Notes under the pieces: generated by a model
The model's database searches: none
Told to the model about the DNA's origin: nothing
The model's input: only the letters and a program-made list of their open reading frames with translations
NCBI RefSeq assembly: GCF_025698545.1
Contig: NC_068569.1
Coordinates: forward strand, 23,374,001-23,438,000
Length of the DNA stretch: 64,000 nt
Reading direction: 5' to 3'
Origin: Gossypium raimondii
Lineage: Eukaryota; Streptophyta; Magnoliopsida; Malvales; Malvaceae
Made by a program: the position numbers and the translations under genes
Shown here: piece after piece, positions 22,234 to 33,477 of the stretch
How the letters are laid out: each line of letters begins with the position of its first letter
Numbering within the stretch: the stretch's first letter is position 1

Positions 22234-22609
22234 CTAAGGGCACTTGGGCTTGCCCTTGGAGTTCTTCAGGTCCCTGTAACAAGGGCATTCATGCTTGTTC
22301 CCGTATGTCCCTGATGGAACACATTTGCATTTCGCACAGCAAATTCCACAGTATTTCAAGCATCTAGCTCTAATCCCTGCCTTTGAGCACCTTATCTTAC
22401 ACTTGGAATTGCAGAAACCTGCCCATTCATGAAAATCACAAACTCAATCATTAGCTTTTACAAATACTTGGGAAAAAGAAAAACAAAGTTTGAGATTTTC
22501 CGTTTGTTTTAGCTTTGTTTGTTCATGTCCAACCTGCCATTGACACCTCGAAGAGAGAGGAGCTTAGAATAAGAGAAACAAGCAGGAATGTCACGAAGAC
22601 AAGCTTCAT
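22234..22609 (-). CDS. GASA/snakin cysteine-rich peptide precursor
   Basis: Exon 1 (22534-22609) encodes a start and hydrophobic signal peptide ([15 protein letters not shown], then [10 protein letters not shown]). Exon 2 (22234-22418) encodes the GASA domain. The intron has GT/AG borders and the joined frame gives 86 residues. The mature part has the 12 cysteines of the family in the expected order: [32 protein letters not shown], and KPKCP at the C-terminus. The total length is that of snakin-1-like members. Such peptides are secreted to the cell wall, form six disulfides, and act in growth regulation and antimicrobial defence. Many are induced by gibberellin. The pro-region is very short, so most of the peptide is the GASA domain. 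The frame is intact. Confidence 0.93.
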
Positions 22610-22715
22610 TTTCTTTGCTTTGTAGGAGCCAAAAAACGCTAAAAAAACCAAAGGAAGTGTAATTTAGCTAATGTTTTCTTACGAGGGTTGGCGATAAATG
22701 AGCCCCCGAAGGGGG

Positions 22716-22725
22716 TTTATTTATA
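22716..22725 (-). promoter_or_regulatory. TATA box of the GASA gene
   Basis: TATAAATAAA on the minus strand lies about 107-116 bases upstream of the start codon, implying a transcription start near 22690 and a leader of about 80 bases. Just downstream is a short palindrome GCCCCCGAAGGGGGT. Confidence 0.55.
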
Positions 22726-22734
22726 ACATAGCGA

Positions 22735-23209
22735 GGAGTCCTGCTAGGGATGGGTAAAAAAAGTTGGGAAATTGCTTATAATTACCTACGAAAAATAAGT
22801 AACATACATCAACAGCAAATTCCAGGCTGTCTTGGACTTGGAGGACCAAGATATGTTTTTGGGTATGGTGGGGGTGACATATCGTATTGGTTTATTGCTT
22901 TGTGTACCGTGTAAATATTGGATATAGGAATATGTGACGTATTAATAAAAAATGAATATATTTTCATATGTTTGAGACGTGGATATATTTTTAAAAGAAC
23001 AAAAACGAGTTAATATAGAAGGTGTACTTAAAAATACAAAACTACAATTTAAATCTCTCACTGTATTGGAGCAAAGCCAAAGAGTGATGGACACATTAGG
23101 TTGTTTAACATTCTCATACTTCAAAAAATGGTAAAAAGCTTATTCTAATCTCCAAAAATTTATAATGAGATAGAGGCTTAACATCATTTCTGATTCTGCG
23201 TATATAATT
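22735..23209. other. Upstream flank of the GASA gene
   Basis: Promoter-proximal sequence of the minus-strand GASA gene, then AT-rich DNA. No other gene is supported. Confidence 0.35.
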
Positions 23210-23532
23210 TGATAGGGATGGGTTCCATTTGGCAATCAATAGAGACGTCGAGAAACTTCAAGCTAAAGTTGATGCTACCCCACTGATTAACCTTATTTTA
23301 AACATGAATAATAATGTCTTGGTTGATGATTGCAGTCTGTTCTTGACTACTATTCAAACCATATCGCTAAGAGAAAGACAATGGAGTGCTGATGCTGTGG
23401 TTGTACTAGGAAGTGGTTTTGTGCCGTTGGATCTGCTGTTAACTATTTTACTCTGTAATGAACCTCCTACCAGTACTTTGCCTGTTATCATGGCTGAGGC
23501 CATTGGAACTGTCCTCTTTGCATGTTGTTGAG
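23210..23532 (+). pseudogene. Probable LINE RNase H-domain remnant
   Basis: One frame is open for about 100 codons and resembles the C-terminal part of plant LINE RNase H domains, with words like LVDDCSLFLTTIQ and ADAVVVLGSGFVPLD, where family members have an ADALARLG-type motif. It starts without a clear initiation context and ends at a stop before a tandem repeat. The assignment rests on motif resemblance only. Confidence 0.4.
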
Positions 23533-23589
23533 ACTCAGGAACAATGCAAAGACCAAAAGTAACTATTTTTTTATTCAGGATCGTGAACT

Positions 23590-24130
23590 TATTTACCTCC
23601 AAGGTAATCTCGAGGCTCAACCATTTTTGTGAACATGAATTTGACTTTTGATAAAATGAAAAATTAAAAGGACATCAACGATGATCTCTAGGCTTGACCC
23701 ATTTTTAAAAACAGATTCGAGTTTTAATAAAATGAAAAACTGAAAAAGACTTCAACAGAAATCTCGAGGTTCAACTCATTTTTGAAAATAGATTTGACTT
23801 TTGGTAAAATGAAAAGTAAAAATACCTCGACAACAATCCTGAGGTTTGACCCATTTTTTAAAACGGATTCGGCTAGTAATAAAATGAAAACGTAAAAAGA
23901 CCTCAACAAAAGTCCCAATACTTGACCCATTTTTTAAAAATGAATTCAACCTTTGATGAAAATGAAAACTAAAAGGACCTTGACAACAATCCGAGGCTCG
24001 AGCCCTTTTTGAAAACAAATTCGATTTTGATAAAAGACAATTAAAAAGACCTCGACAGAGAATTCGATTTTTAATAAAAGACAATTGAAAAGATCTCAAC
24101 AACAATCTCGAGGCTCAACACTCTTTGAAA
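23590..24130 (+). repeat. Tandem array of about 75-bp units
   Basis: About seven diverged copies of a unit with the pattern 'gacctcgacaacaatc-tcgaggctcgacccatttttgaaaac-gattcgacttttgataaaatgaaaa'. Reading frames across it are by-products of the periodicity. Its sequence style resembles internal tandem repeats of large plant retrotransposons. Confidence 0.75.
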
Positions 24131-24194
24131 GCTAAAACAAGAAAATAGACCTTAAGAAAAGTCCAAACATGCTACTAAGTAACTTTGCCTCATG

Positions 24195-25039
24195 TGAGAG
24201 ATTTAAAACATTTTGGTGAGATTTAAAAACATCCTTCAGAGAGGTTTGAAAATATCTCTAGGGAAATTCGAAAGCATCCTCGAGATAGGGTTTGAAAATA
24301 TCTCAAGAAAGATCTAAAAGCATCCTCAAGAGAGGGTTTGAAAATATATCTCATAGGAGATTTGAAAGCATCATGGAGATAGGGTTTGAAAATATCTCAA
24401 GAGAGATCTAAAAGCATCCTCAAGAGAGGGCTTCAAAATAAATCTCATAGGAAATCTGAAAGCACCCTCGAGATAGGATTTGAAAATATCTCAAGAGAGA
24501 TCTAAAAGCATCCTCGAGAGAGGACTCAAAAGTATCTCAAGGGAGAGCTACAAGTATCCTCAAGAGAGCGTTTGAAGATATATGAAAGCTTCCTTGAGAG
24601 AGGGTTTGAAAATATATCTCAAGGGAGATATAAAAGCACCATTGAGGGAGGATTTGAAAATATCTCAAGGGAGATCTAAAAGTATCCTCAAGAGAGGGTT
24701 TGAAAATATATTTCATGAGAGATCTGAAAGCATCTTCGAGAGGGGACTCGAAAGTATCTCAAGGGAGACCTACAAATATCCTCAAGTGAGGGTTTGAAAA
24801 TATATCTCAAGAGAGATATGAAAGTATTCTCGAGGGAAGATTTAAAAGCATCTCAAAGGAGATCTAAAAGTATACTTAAGAGAGGGTTTGAAAATATATC
24901 TCAAGGGAGATATGAAAGCATCCTCGAGAGAGGATTCAAAAGTATCTCAAGAGAGATCTAAAAGTGTCCTCAAGAGAGGGTTTGAAAATATATCTATAAG
25001 CATCTTTGAGAGATTTGGGAAAGAACATCTCAAGGGAGA
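24195..25039 (+). repeat. Minisatellite of about 55-60-bp units, left part
   Basis: Repeated blocks 'gagagggtttgaaaatat', 'ctcaagggagatctaaaag' and 'catcctcgagagagg' occur about fifteen times. The array is interrupted by the solo LTR at 25040 and resumes at 27230, where the sequence picks up the repeat phase exactly after the duplicated GGAGA. Confidence 0.85.
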
Positions 25040-27229
25040 TGTAACACCCCCTACCCGTATTCACTGTCGGAATAGGGTACGAGGCATTACCGGAGTTTAC
25101 CGAACTAATTTTCCGTTATTACAAGTTAATTACTATTTATTTACTGAAACATGTCATGACGTCCTTTAGATGGGTCTCCAAAGCCCAAAACATACTTCAG
25201 GACCAAACTGGGATTTAATCAAACCATAGGGAATTTTTCGCAAAATCCCAAATTTTTTTTATATGAACTCAATATAATCCCTTTATAAATATCCAACCTT
25301 CCCTGCAATTTTTAAAACCGAGACCAATCCAAACCAACCAATCCATTTCAATCAATTTGATACCAAATCATACTTCTATTATAATTATAAGATTTAACAT
25401 ATTCATCACTCTTTACTTTAATACATATTCATTAAACAAGTTTTGGCATTTATATAATCAACAAACTATATATATGATATATAAATCAAAAAGGAAATTT
25501 ACAAAAGCTACCGGAGATAATCTGGATCGTGTGATCCTCAGTGTTGATCCGATCCTCTGTATATTTTCACGTCAATCTACAAGTGACATTGAATACACTC
25601 AAGTAAGCTTATAGAAACTTAGTAAATTCATAGGCATAAAACATAAATCTTACCAAACATTCATACACTTATACATTATACTCCATTACTAAGTTTACTT
25701 GTCAACCACAATCACTGGTGAGTCCCCTGGTATAAACTTACTACTATTTATCCATTTACTATAACTCTTTTGGGCCCATTTGTCACTTACCATCCTTAAT
25801 CAAATTAGGGAACGGTTACGAAAAATTGAGTACTTCACTTCCACTTTGCCATAGTATAACTATGGTCTTGCGTATGATCACTTATCACTTTCCGAAGCCA
25901 TAGCCTTGCCACGGTCTTACACGGATCACACTTATCACTTGTCACTTGTCACTGATCAGATAAGTGTAGCTAAAGCTACCACTTATCACTTGTCACTTGT
26001 TACTGATCAGAAGTACTCAAATCTGACGTTCCACTCAATTTGATCATTTATTCAATTTTCGCATTGTTATTTTATTCTCAATTCATCAACAAATATATCT
26101 CATGATTTACAATTTCATTGCTTACACTGTTTCTTTTATGAGAAACTAGACTCAATAAGCTTTAATTTCATCTTTTATTCATCCTTTAATTTGATTCCCA
26201 CAATTTTTGGTGATTTTTCAAAGTTAGACTACTGTTGCTGTCCAAAACTGTTTTAGTGCAAAATGTTAATTTCCATTTTGCCCCAAATTTCACAGTTCAT
26301 ACAATTCAGTCCTTGCTCAATTAACCTCTCAATTAAGCTAAATTTTCACAATTAGTACTTTACCTAGACATTATAAGTTATTTAACAACTATTGAAATTC
26401 ATAATTTCCACATAAAACCCTAACTTCAAACTTTTTTACTATTAGGTCTCAAGCATTCACTTTCTATTCAATTCTTTCAATAAAATCAGCATATAAACAA
26501 TTTAAAGCTCTAATTCCATCCTAAATCGTCATATACTTCCAACACATATTCATAGCAATTTTCAATTTCTTTCATAGAATCAAAAACTAATGAATTCAAC
26601 AAGTGGGCCTAGTTGTAAAAGTCACAAAAACACAAAAATTTCAAGAAATAATCAAGAATTGAACTTACTTGCAATAAAAATATGAAAAAATAGCTTAAGG
26701 AAACCCTTTTATGGTGTTTTTGCTGATGAGAATGCAGAAAAATAAAGAGAAATCTAGATAATTCCACTTTGATCCTAGCTTTATTAAGTAAATTTTGCAA
26801 TATTTCAATTTTACCCTTAATTCTCCTTATTTTCTTACTGATTTCATGCCTTTTAAGCCCTCTTTCTTTTATCATTTAAGCAATTTAATCATTTCCCATA
26901 ATTTTGCTTTGTTACAATTTAGTCCTTTTGTTCAATTAATTATCGAACTTTAAAATTTCTTGACGAAACTTTAATACTAACTTTTAACACTCCATAAATA
27001 TTTATAAAAATATTTATAGCTCGGTTTAAAATCTTTGAGGTCTCGATACCTCGTTTTCGATTCTAATTATTTTAATATTTATTTCTAGTGTGCTATTCAC
27101 TATTTCAAAAATTTTCCTAACTTCACATTTAACTTATACTCACCAAATTAATAATATTTTCTACTCATTTGTCGGATTTAGTGATCTCGAATCACTGTTC
27201 CGACACCCTTGAAAATTCAAGCCATTACA
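25040..27229 (+). mobile_element. Solo LTR (family B) in the minisatellite
   Basis: Begins TGTAACACCCC and ends AAGCCATTACA (TG...CA). It is flanked by the 5-bp duplication GGAGA (25035-25039 and 27230-27234). No gag or pol remains in the 2190 bases. The first 60 bases and the last 12 match those of the reversed element at 33478-36493, so both are LTRs of one family. I would place it with Ty3/gypsy-type elements, but the superfamily cannot be proven without internal coding sequence. Confidence 0.8.
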
Positions 27230-27395
27230 GGAGATCTAATAACATCCTCAAGAGAGGGGGAACATAACCTCGTGAGAGGCTTGAAAACTTTTCAATTGAA
27301 TTTCCTAAACAAGAAACTCTATTATTTCAAAATATTTCTCTAGAGAGATTTGATAAAACATTTCATGAGATAAAAGTTTAATCATTATTTTTAAA
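27230..27395 (+). repeat. Minisatellite, right part
   Basis: Continuation of the 24195-25039 array after the LTR insertion ('ggagatctaataacatcctcaagagaggg...'), degrading after about 27300. Confidence 0.75.
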
Positions 27396-27944
27396 AACTC
27401 TTACCTAAGAAGTTTCATTCAAAAATTCCAGACAATAGAAGTTTAACCAAAATGTCATACCAAGATACCTCCAAGCGAGAACAAAGCTCAATTCCTTGCT
27501 ATAAACATTCTTGGTATGAATGAATTTATGCAATGAATGTCATGCAAGTCATGGATGCTAAACTATACAATCAAATGTAATGAATGTCACGAGTATCATT
27601 TGATCATTATTTTTCACAATGAAAAACAAATTCTCCAACCCTTCACCCAATACTCAAAAGCACATAATTATAGTTTCAAATTGGCACTTCCTGTAATCTT
27701 TCTAATGTAATCTTTAATCTTTTCCGATGTGACACTCTAGTTTAGAAGCTTCCAAAACTTCAACTTCCTTCAAGTGGTTCATATATCAACATGTTACCCC
27801 AGTCATCGCTTAGAATCCCTAAGAGTTTAGACCATTTCAAGTGGCTCTCATATCACATGTTGTCTTAGTCATTTCTCAGAAGTCTTGAGAGTCTGTATTT
27901 ACTACTCAAACCTCATGTTACTTTCTTATTGCCTTCATCACTAT
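27396..27944. other. Non-coding stretch, probably retrotransposon-derived
   Basis: No coding frame. It contains a two-fold repeat of a 'cttcaagtggttcatatatcaacatgtt'-like phrase (about 27770 and 27838) and otherwise unique sequence. Confidence 0.35.
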
Positions 27945-28660
27945 AACGATCTAATTTTTAGTGGTACCAAAAAATGCGATTTCAAAATCTCATTTTTGTA
28001 AACCGGGTTCGTAAATGTTAAATATGAACATTTAAGGAGATAATATAAAAATATGTTGAAGATTGGTCAAGTAATTTTGTCAAATTAATAGTTAGTTAAG
28101 ACTTAGGGACTAAATTATAAAGTACAATCGCTGTAGAGTTTTAATTGACAAAAAGACTTGAGGACCTAAATAGCAATTAGTCAAATCAAAAGTCCAATAT
28201 AGTAATTAATCCATTTTAATCAAGTGATAGTGGAAGATGACTGCATGTTCATTAAGCATTTTTAATGATTAATTTAGTTAAATTAAACATGATTATTAAA
28301 TTAAGTAAGTTTTAATTAAGATATAAATACCCAAATAAGTGGAAAGAAAGAGAGAGATGTCATCTTCTTCATCCTTTCTTACTTGGTTCCAACCTAGGAA
28401 GAAAAGAAGAAAACCATTTTTGAAGCTAAATCATTTAACCATTAAATTGGTAAGTAATTCAAGTTCTTTTCTTATAATTTCTATAGATTTGAGGTAATGG
28501 GAGCTTGTTTTAGCTAGCCCATGCACCAATTTGATAAACTGTTAAAGTTTTAAAAGTTTCCATTGCTGATTTCTTGAAGAAATAGGCTTGAAATTGATAG
28601 ATTTTAAGCATAGATTATGAAAAGATTAGACTATAATGTAAATTTAACTTGTTTGTAACT
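27945..28660 (-). repeat. Truncated LTR-like fragment related to family B
   Basis: The start 'cgatctaatttttagtggta...aaaaatgcgatttcaaaatctc' resembles the reverse-orientation terminus of family B at 33478 ('gcttgatttttagtaatgtc...caatggttcgagacc'). It also shares 'ggacctaaat'-type phrases. No partner terminus or target duplication was found. Confidence 0.35.
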
Positions 28661-29222
28661 TTTTTTATTAAGAATCAAATTAGATAAACGTAAAACTTAT
28701 CATAAAATAAATAACATAATAAAGAAAAAGATGAAACACTAAAAAAAATAATCAAAACATATTAATTAAAGAAAATATGTACACAAAGATGCATGAATGC
28801 ATGACCAACATAAAAATGAAGGGATCATAATTGAATATCAATTGAACTAATAAATTGAAAATTTAAACAACATGGAATTAACTTCAATCTCAAATCTTAA
28901 AAATGGCTCTAGCGGAGTCACCAAGTTGTCGAAACCATTTTTTGAACAAAATTTAGCTTGACGATATTTGAAAGAACATGAAATTTTCAATTTTAAAACA
29001 CTACAGTTTTATTAAAAAAATAGGAGTCGCCATCGATTTTTTTTGCTAGGTGTGATTAGTCACCTATAAATTACCTCAAAATTCTTTTTTTTTTTGAAAG
29101 ATTATTTTCAGTTTACGTTGAAGCTGAGAGAAAAATTAGATTTATGAGTTAGTTACATACGAGAAAAATTATAGCACTCTCGTATCCTCTAGAAATTGGT
29201 ACCTTATTTCATTGTGGTTTGA
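28661..29222 (-). mobile_element. Fragment of a family C retrotransposon: LTR end plus primer-binding region
   Basis: 28927-29222 begins TGTCGAAACC and follows the outer 250 bases of the solo LTR at 61318 (shared: 'ggagtcgccatcgat'/'ggaatcgccaccaat', 'gtgtgatt-g-tcacct', 'aaattggtacct'). On the minus strand the LTR ends here. It is followed by TTGGTGACTCCGCTAGAGCC, which sits where a primer-binding site should be and resembles the start region of Ogre/Tat-type elements. The rest of the element is missing or unrecognisable. Confidence 0.5.
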
Positions 29223-29529
29223 ATTTAATATTTAATCATGATGCCATAAATTTCTAAAATGTGCCTAAAATTTATAATTGAGTGAATCGAATGTTGAAAG
29301 CTGGGAAGATTTTCAAAGCTTGTAATTTTTTTATTGTAAAATAATTGTTTTATTCACTTGTATTTGAGCAGGGCATTTGAACATTAAGAGCAATAAAGGA
29401 AATTGCGTATGATAATTTTGAGAAAACTCATCAATTTCCCTAATGCTACAATATTGCTTTAATTTTGAATAGTCAGAATTCCATTTGGTGATTATGCATG
29501 TCTTAAAAACATACGTATACGTAGATGAG

Positions 29530-29729
29530 TGTTAAGAGTCTAAGAAAGCACTCTGTTAGTCCTCTGTTAAGTCTGTTAGGTTGTTATACAAATTGTTATG
29601 TAGTTACTAAATTGTTAGCAATAGTTACTCATACAACACTTATAAATACTATTGATTGTACAGATTCAAGAATAACGATAATCAATTCAATTTCTGAGAA
29701 TATTTTCAATCTTACTAGAGATATTAACA
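29530..29729 (+). repeat. Copia 5' LTR
   Basis: TGTTAAGAGTC...GATATTAACA, 200 bases. Compared with the 3' LTR by eye it has four substitutions, an 8-base insertion near 29577 and a 1-base deletion. Confidence 0.92.
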
Positions 29730-29743
29730 TGGTATCAGTCGCC
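29730..29743 (+). promoter_or_regulatory. Copia primer-binding site
   Basis: TGGTATCAGTCGCC starts immediately after the LTR. The first nine bases match the complement of the initiator methionine tRNA 3' end used by most plant Copia elements. Confidence 0.85.
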
Positions 29744-29774
29744 TAGTTTCAAGAGACCTGTGTATTGTGCTTTT

Positions 29775-30700
29775 ATGGCCACTTCTGCTTCTACTGATTC
29801 TACCACTGCTACTCACGATTGTTCGTCGTTCACCGGCACTCAGCTGTTCAGTCCTTCTCTCGTCACGACACTGTTAAGCTGGATGACAGTAACTTCATTC
29901 AATGGTAGCAGCATATCTGTTTGATTACTGAAGGATATAATTTGACTGGTTTTTTAGAAGGGACACTACCTGCTCCGCTAAGATTCTTGCATTCGCCGGA
30001 CGGATCTATGGTTTCGAATCCTGACGCTTCTTCGTATTTTCAATAGGATAAGTTACTTGCTTCTTGACTTCTTTCTACTATTATCTCGTCTCTTTTATCG
30101 TGTTTCACAGATGCTAAGGTGACATGTGACGTCTGGATAATTGTTACTCGTCTCTTTGCCGCTGTTACTGGGGCCAAGATCTCTCGCATCCGACATGAGT
30201 TACACTCGACTAAAAAGGGTGCTCTGTCGATCAAGGAATACATCACAAAGATCCAGAACACCTGTGCCTTACTTGATGCTTTTGGATCACAAATTTTAGA
30301 AACGGAGAAGGTGGAGATTGTGCTTGCGGGCTTGCCATAAGAGTTTGACGCAATACTCACCTTTGCGCCTTTTTCATTAGAGCCTTTGCCTATACAACGT
30401 CTCATTGATGTTCTTTTGGAGTACGAGAGTTGTCAGGCTCGAACGGGCAAGAGGTGTCGATTCATGCACATTTGGTAAAGGCGGTTTCGCTACTGATGGT
30501 GGTAGATGCTGTGCGTGGCGGTCGTCCCTCCACTAGTCATGAGAGGGGCTTTCGTTATAGCATCCAATGTCAGATCTGTGGCTGGTTTAGCCATTTGGCT
30601 CAACAGTGCTACTATCGTTTTAATCGCAACTACAGTGGTTCGACGTCGATGGCGAGGCCTTTCTCATCATTTACCTTTGCTGATCCAGGTTTGGGAGTTG
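29775..30700 (+). pseudogene. Broken Copia gag region
   Basis: Starts at an ATG 45 bases after the primer-binding site. Different frames together resemble the plant Copia gag (UBN2-type) domain, and an in-frame stop and frameshifts interrupt it at about 29908, 30044 and 30340. A zinc knuckle of the CX2CX4HX4C type (CQICGWFSHLAQQC) lies near 30570-30615. The product would have been the capsid/nucleocapsid protein of the retroelement. It cannot be made as one protein here. Confidence 0.8.
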
Positions 30701-31359
30701 TTGGTTTTAGTGTCCATGGTGGGTTGCCCAGTGTGCCGCCTGTCAGTTGCCCGATGCCGTTCCCCGGGCAGATTGCTGGTTTCTTCTTACTGACGCTGCA
30801 AACATTTCTCCCTAGAGGCTGGTGGGGTAGTTCAACGACAATTGTAGCTCCTCCGCATTTCTCACAACCTAGGGTTGCTCCTCGCCTTTTTGTTACATAT
30901 GGTGATGGGGCAGGCCACGATTTTGGGCCTTCGGGCAGGCTTAGTGCTAGACTGATTATGTATGGTCTTTTCCTTGGGCTGACTGCTGCTGCGCCGATCA
31001 TGAATGGTCATTCTCTTGGGCCATTTGCTGTAGGCCACAATTTTGGTGGAAATTTTCCTCCTAGTGGGCCAGTTTTGAATTGTGTCCTGTTTGAGGGCTC
31101 TCTTGATTATGGACAGAGACTTTGGCTTATCGGTAGTGGTGATTTTAGACCGAATTCTGGGTCATGCAGTCCCTTGATGAAAAAATGTCGTGCTCGTGTT
31201 CATCCTATTTCGGTGCCACCTTATGTTGGGTTGCCTCAAGTTCCTGACTTTTATGTGTCTGATTTCTCGAATTCTACTGGGTCTAATGCTAATGCAACTC
31301 ATTTTGGGTGTAATTTTGACAATAATGACTCATATATTCTTATGCCTATAGGAACGTCA

Positions 31360-33477
31360 TCTTGGTATCCAAATTCAAGGGCTACGTATCATGTTTGTCG
31401 AAAAGCCTCTACCCTGAATGAGTCTACACCATACTCAGGTATCTCTCCTCTCCTCATGGGTGATGAGACTCCCACCAAAATTTCGTGTGTTGGTAACTCT
31501 GTTTTACCCAAAAAGACTAAGTTACTCCATTTTGTCTAATGTTTTGTATGTGCCAACTATACGGAAGAATCTCCTGGCTGTTTCTCAGTTTGCTCTTGAA
31601 AATAACGTGTTTTTTTTAAATTTCATTCATTTTACTGTGTTATTAAGGACATCAAGACTTAGAAAATTTTTCTACTAGGCCACATTTGTGATAGACTCAA
31701 CCAATTCTCTCTAATTTCTTCTGTTCACTCTGTTATAGTTCCTTCTGCATCAGAAACTGGACTTCAGTCCTCTACTAACAATTGTGATATTTTTACTTTG
31801 TGGCATCGAAGACTTGCTTACCCCTCTTCTCATGTGGTTAAGTCTGTTTTAGATAAGTGTTAGATTATATCAAATAATTCTTGTCTTATTACTGTTAGTA
31901 TTACTTGTCAGAAGGGGAAGTTTCATAAATTACATTTCCCTCACTCTACCACTGAATATAATGAACCATTTGCTTTGGTTGTCTCTGATTTATGGGGACA
32001 TGCGTCTGTTCTTGCGGCAATCATTGGTACTATGTTTTGTTTATTGACATGTGCACTCGCTATACTTGGCTCTATCTTATTCAGCCTAAGTCGCAGGCTA
32101 TGGATTGATTTATTCAGTTTCAGCGGATGGTCAAAGCATAGTTTGTGAGAGATATTAAATAGTTTCAAAGTGATTGCACGGTGAGTTTCATGCATTCAAG
32201 CCCATATTGACAGAACATGGAATCATTCACCGGCTATCCTGTCTATATACATCCGAACAAAATGGGGTGGCTGAATGTAAACATCGACTAAACAAAATAG
32301 GCTTTACTTTGTTAGTTCAGGCAAATCTTACTATGGGTTTTTAGGGCTATGCATTTTGTTGTGTCGTTCATCTTATTAATCGTCTTCCCACATCCGTTCT
32401 GAAAGGGTAATCTCCTTTTAAAGTTCTTCATGGCCAGGATCCCACATATGATCATTTACGTGTGTTCGGGTGCTATTTTTTTCGGTATCTACGACCATTC
32501 CTTTCCCATAAATTAGATTTTCGCTCTCAGTCATACACATTCTTAGGGTATAGTTCCCAACATAAAGGTTGTCAATGCCTTACCCCGGATGGTAAGGTAA
32601 TTTTATCCCAACACGTCGTGTTTGATGAAAGTCGTTTTCTGTTTCTTAGGGTAATTTTATCCTCTTCATCATGACAGTATGTGTCCGCCTATGTTTTGGT
32701 GTGGCTAGTAGATCCATTGAGTCTTCGCTTACACGACCTGTTATGGCATCTCCTCTTAGTTCTGGTTTATCTTTCACTCCGTATGTTTCCGTACACTTTC
32801 AGGATATCTCTAATTCTTTACCCACGGGCTTCACTACTTTCAGGCCACCCTCTATTTCTTCTGATCCTCTGATTATTCCTCTGCATATTCCTCCGCATGT
32901 GGGGAATACACATTTCATGGTTGTGAAATCTAAGGTCGGGATTTTTAAACCTAATGCTCTCTCTGTTGAAGCTCTTAACTGTGAACCGCGCACAATTGAT
33001 GAGGTGTTTGCTAGTAAAGAATGGTGTTTAGCCGTTCAAGTTGAGTATGATGCTCTCATTCACAACTCTATCTTGGATCTTGTTCCCTTGCCACCAGATT
33101 GGAAGGTTATTGGATGTAAGTGGTTATTTAAGGTTAAAAAAAATCTTGATAGGATTATTGCTCGTTGTAAGGCCTAGTTCGTGGCGAAAAGTTGTTCTTA
33201 GGTTCCCGAATGTGATTTTAAGGTGACGTTTAGTCTTGTGGTCAAACCTGCTACTATTCGAACTATATTATCTCTTGTTGTCTCTAAAGGCTGTCAACTT
33301 CGTCAAGTTGATGTTAATAATGCATTTTTAAATGGAGATTTCACTAACGAGGTGTTTATACAGTAGCCTCCAGGATATGTTCAATATGGTCCACATGGTG
33401 ATCACTTAGTGTGTCCTCTGACCAAAGCTTTATATGGACTACGATAAGCTCCACGTGTCTGGTTCGATAAACTGAGA
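31360..33477 (+). pseudogene. Broken Copia pol, first part (protease, integrase, RT start)
   Basis: The protease region is near 31360-31400, where the expected Asp-Ser-Gly active site is changed to Asn-Ser-Arg. The GAG-pre-integrase signature LWHRRLAYPSSH is near 31800, an integrase motif (EQNGVAECKHR) near 32255, and the reverse-transcriptase N-terminus at about 32985-33477. Stops and frameshifts occur throughout. The reverse-transcriptase frame is cut at 33477 by the family B LTR and resumes at 36494 in the same frame once one duplicated TGAGA is discounted. Confidence 0.85.

Noticed and set aside
23724-24105. Open frames across the 75-bp tandem array
   Set aside because: The repeated peptide pattern simply reflects the DNA repeat period. 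There is no start context or domain.
30630-31001. Open frames antisense to the Copia gag region
   Set aside because: They are shadows of the sense coding composition. The sense strand carries the zinc knuckle.
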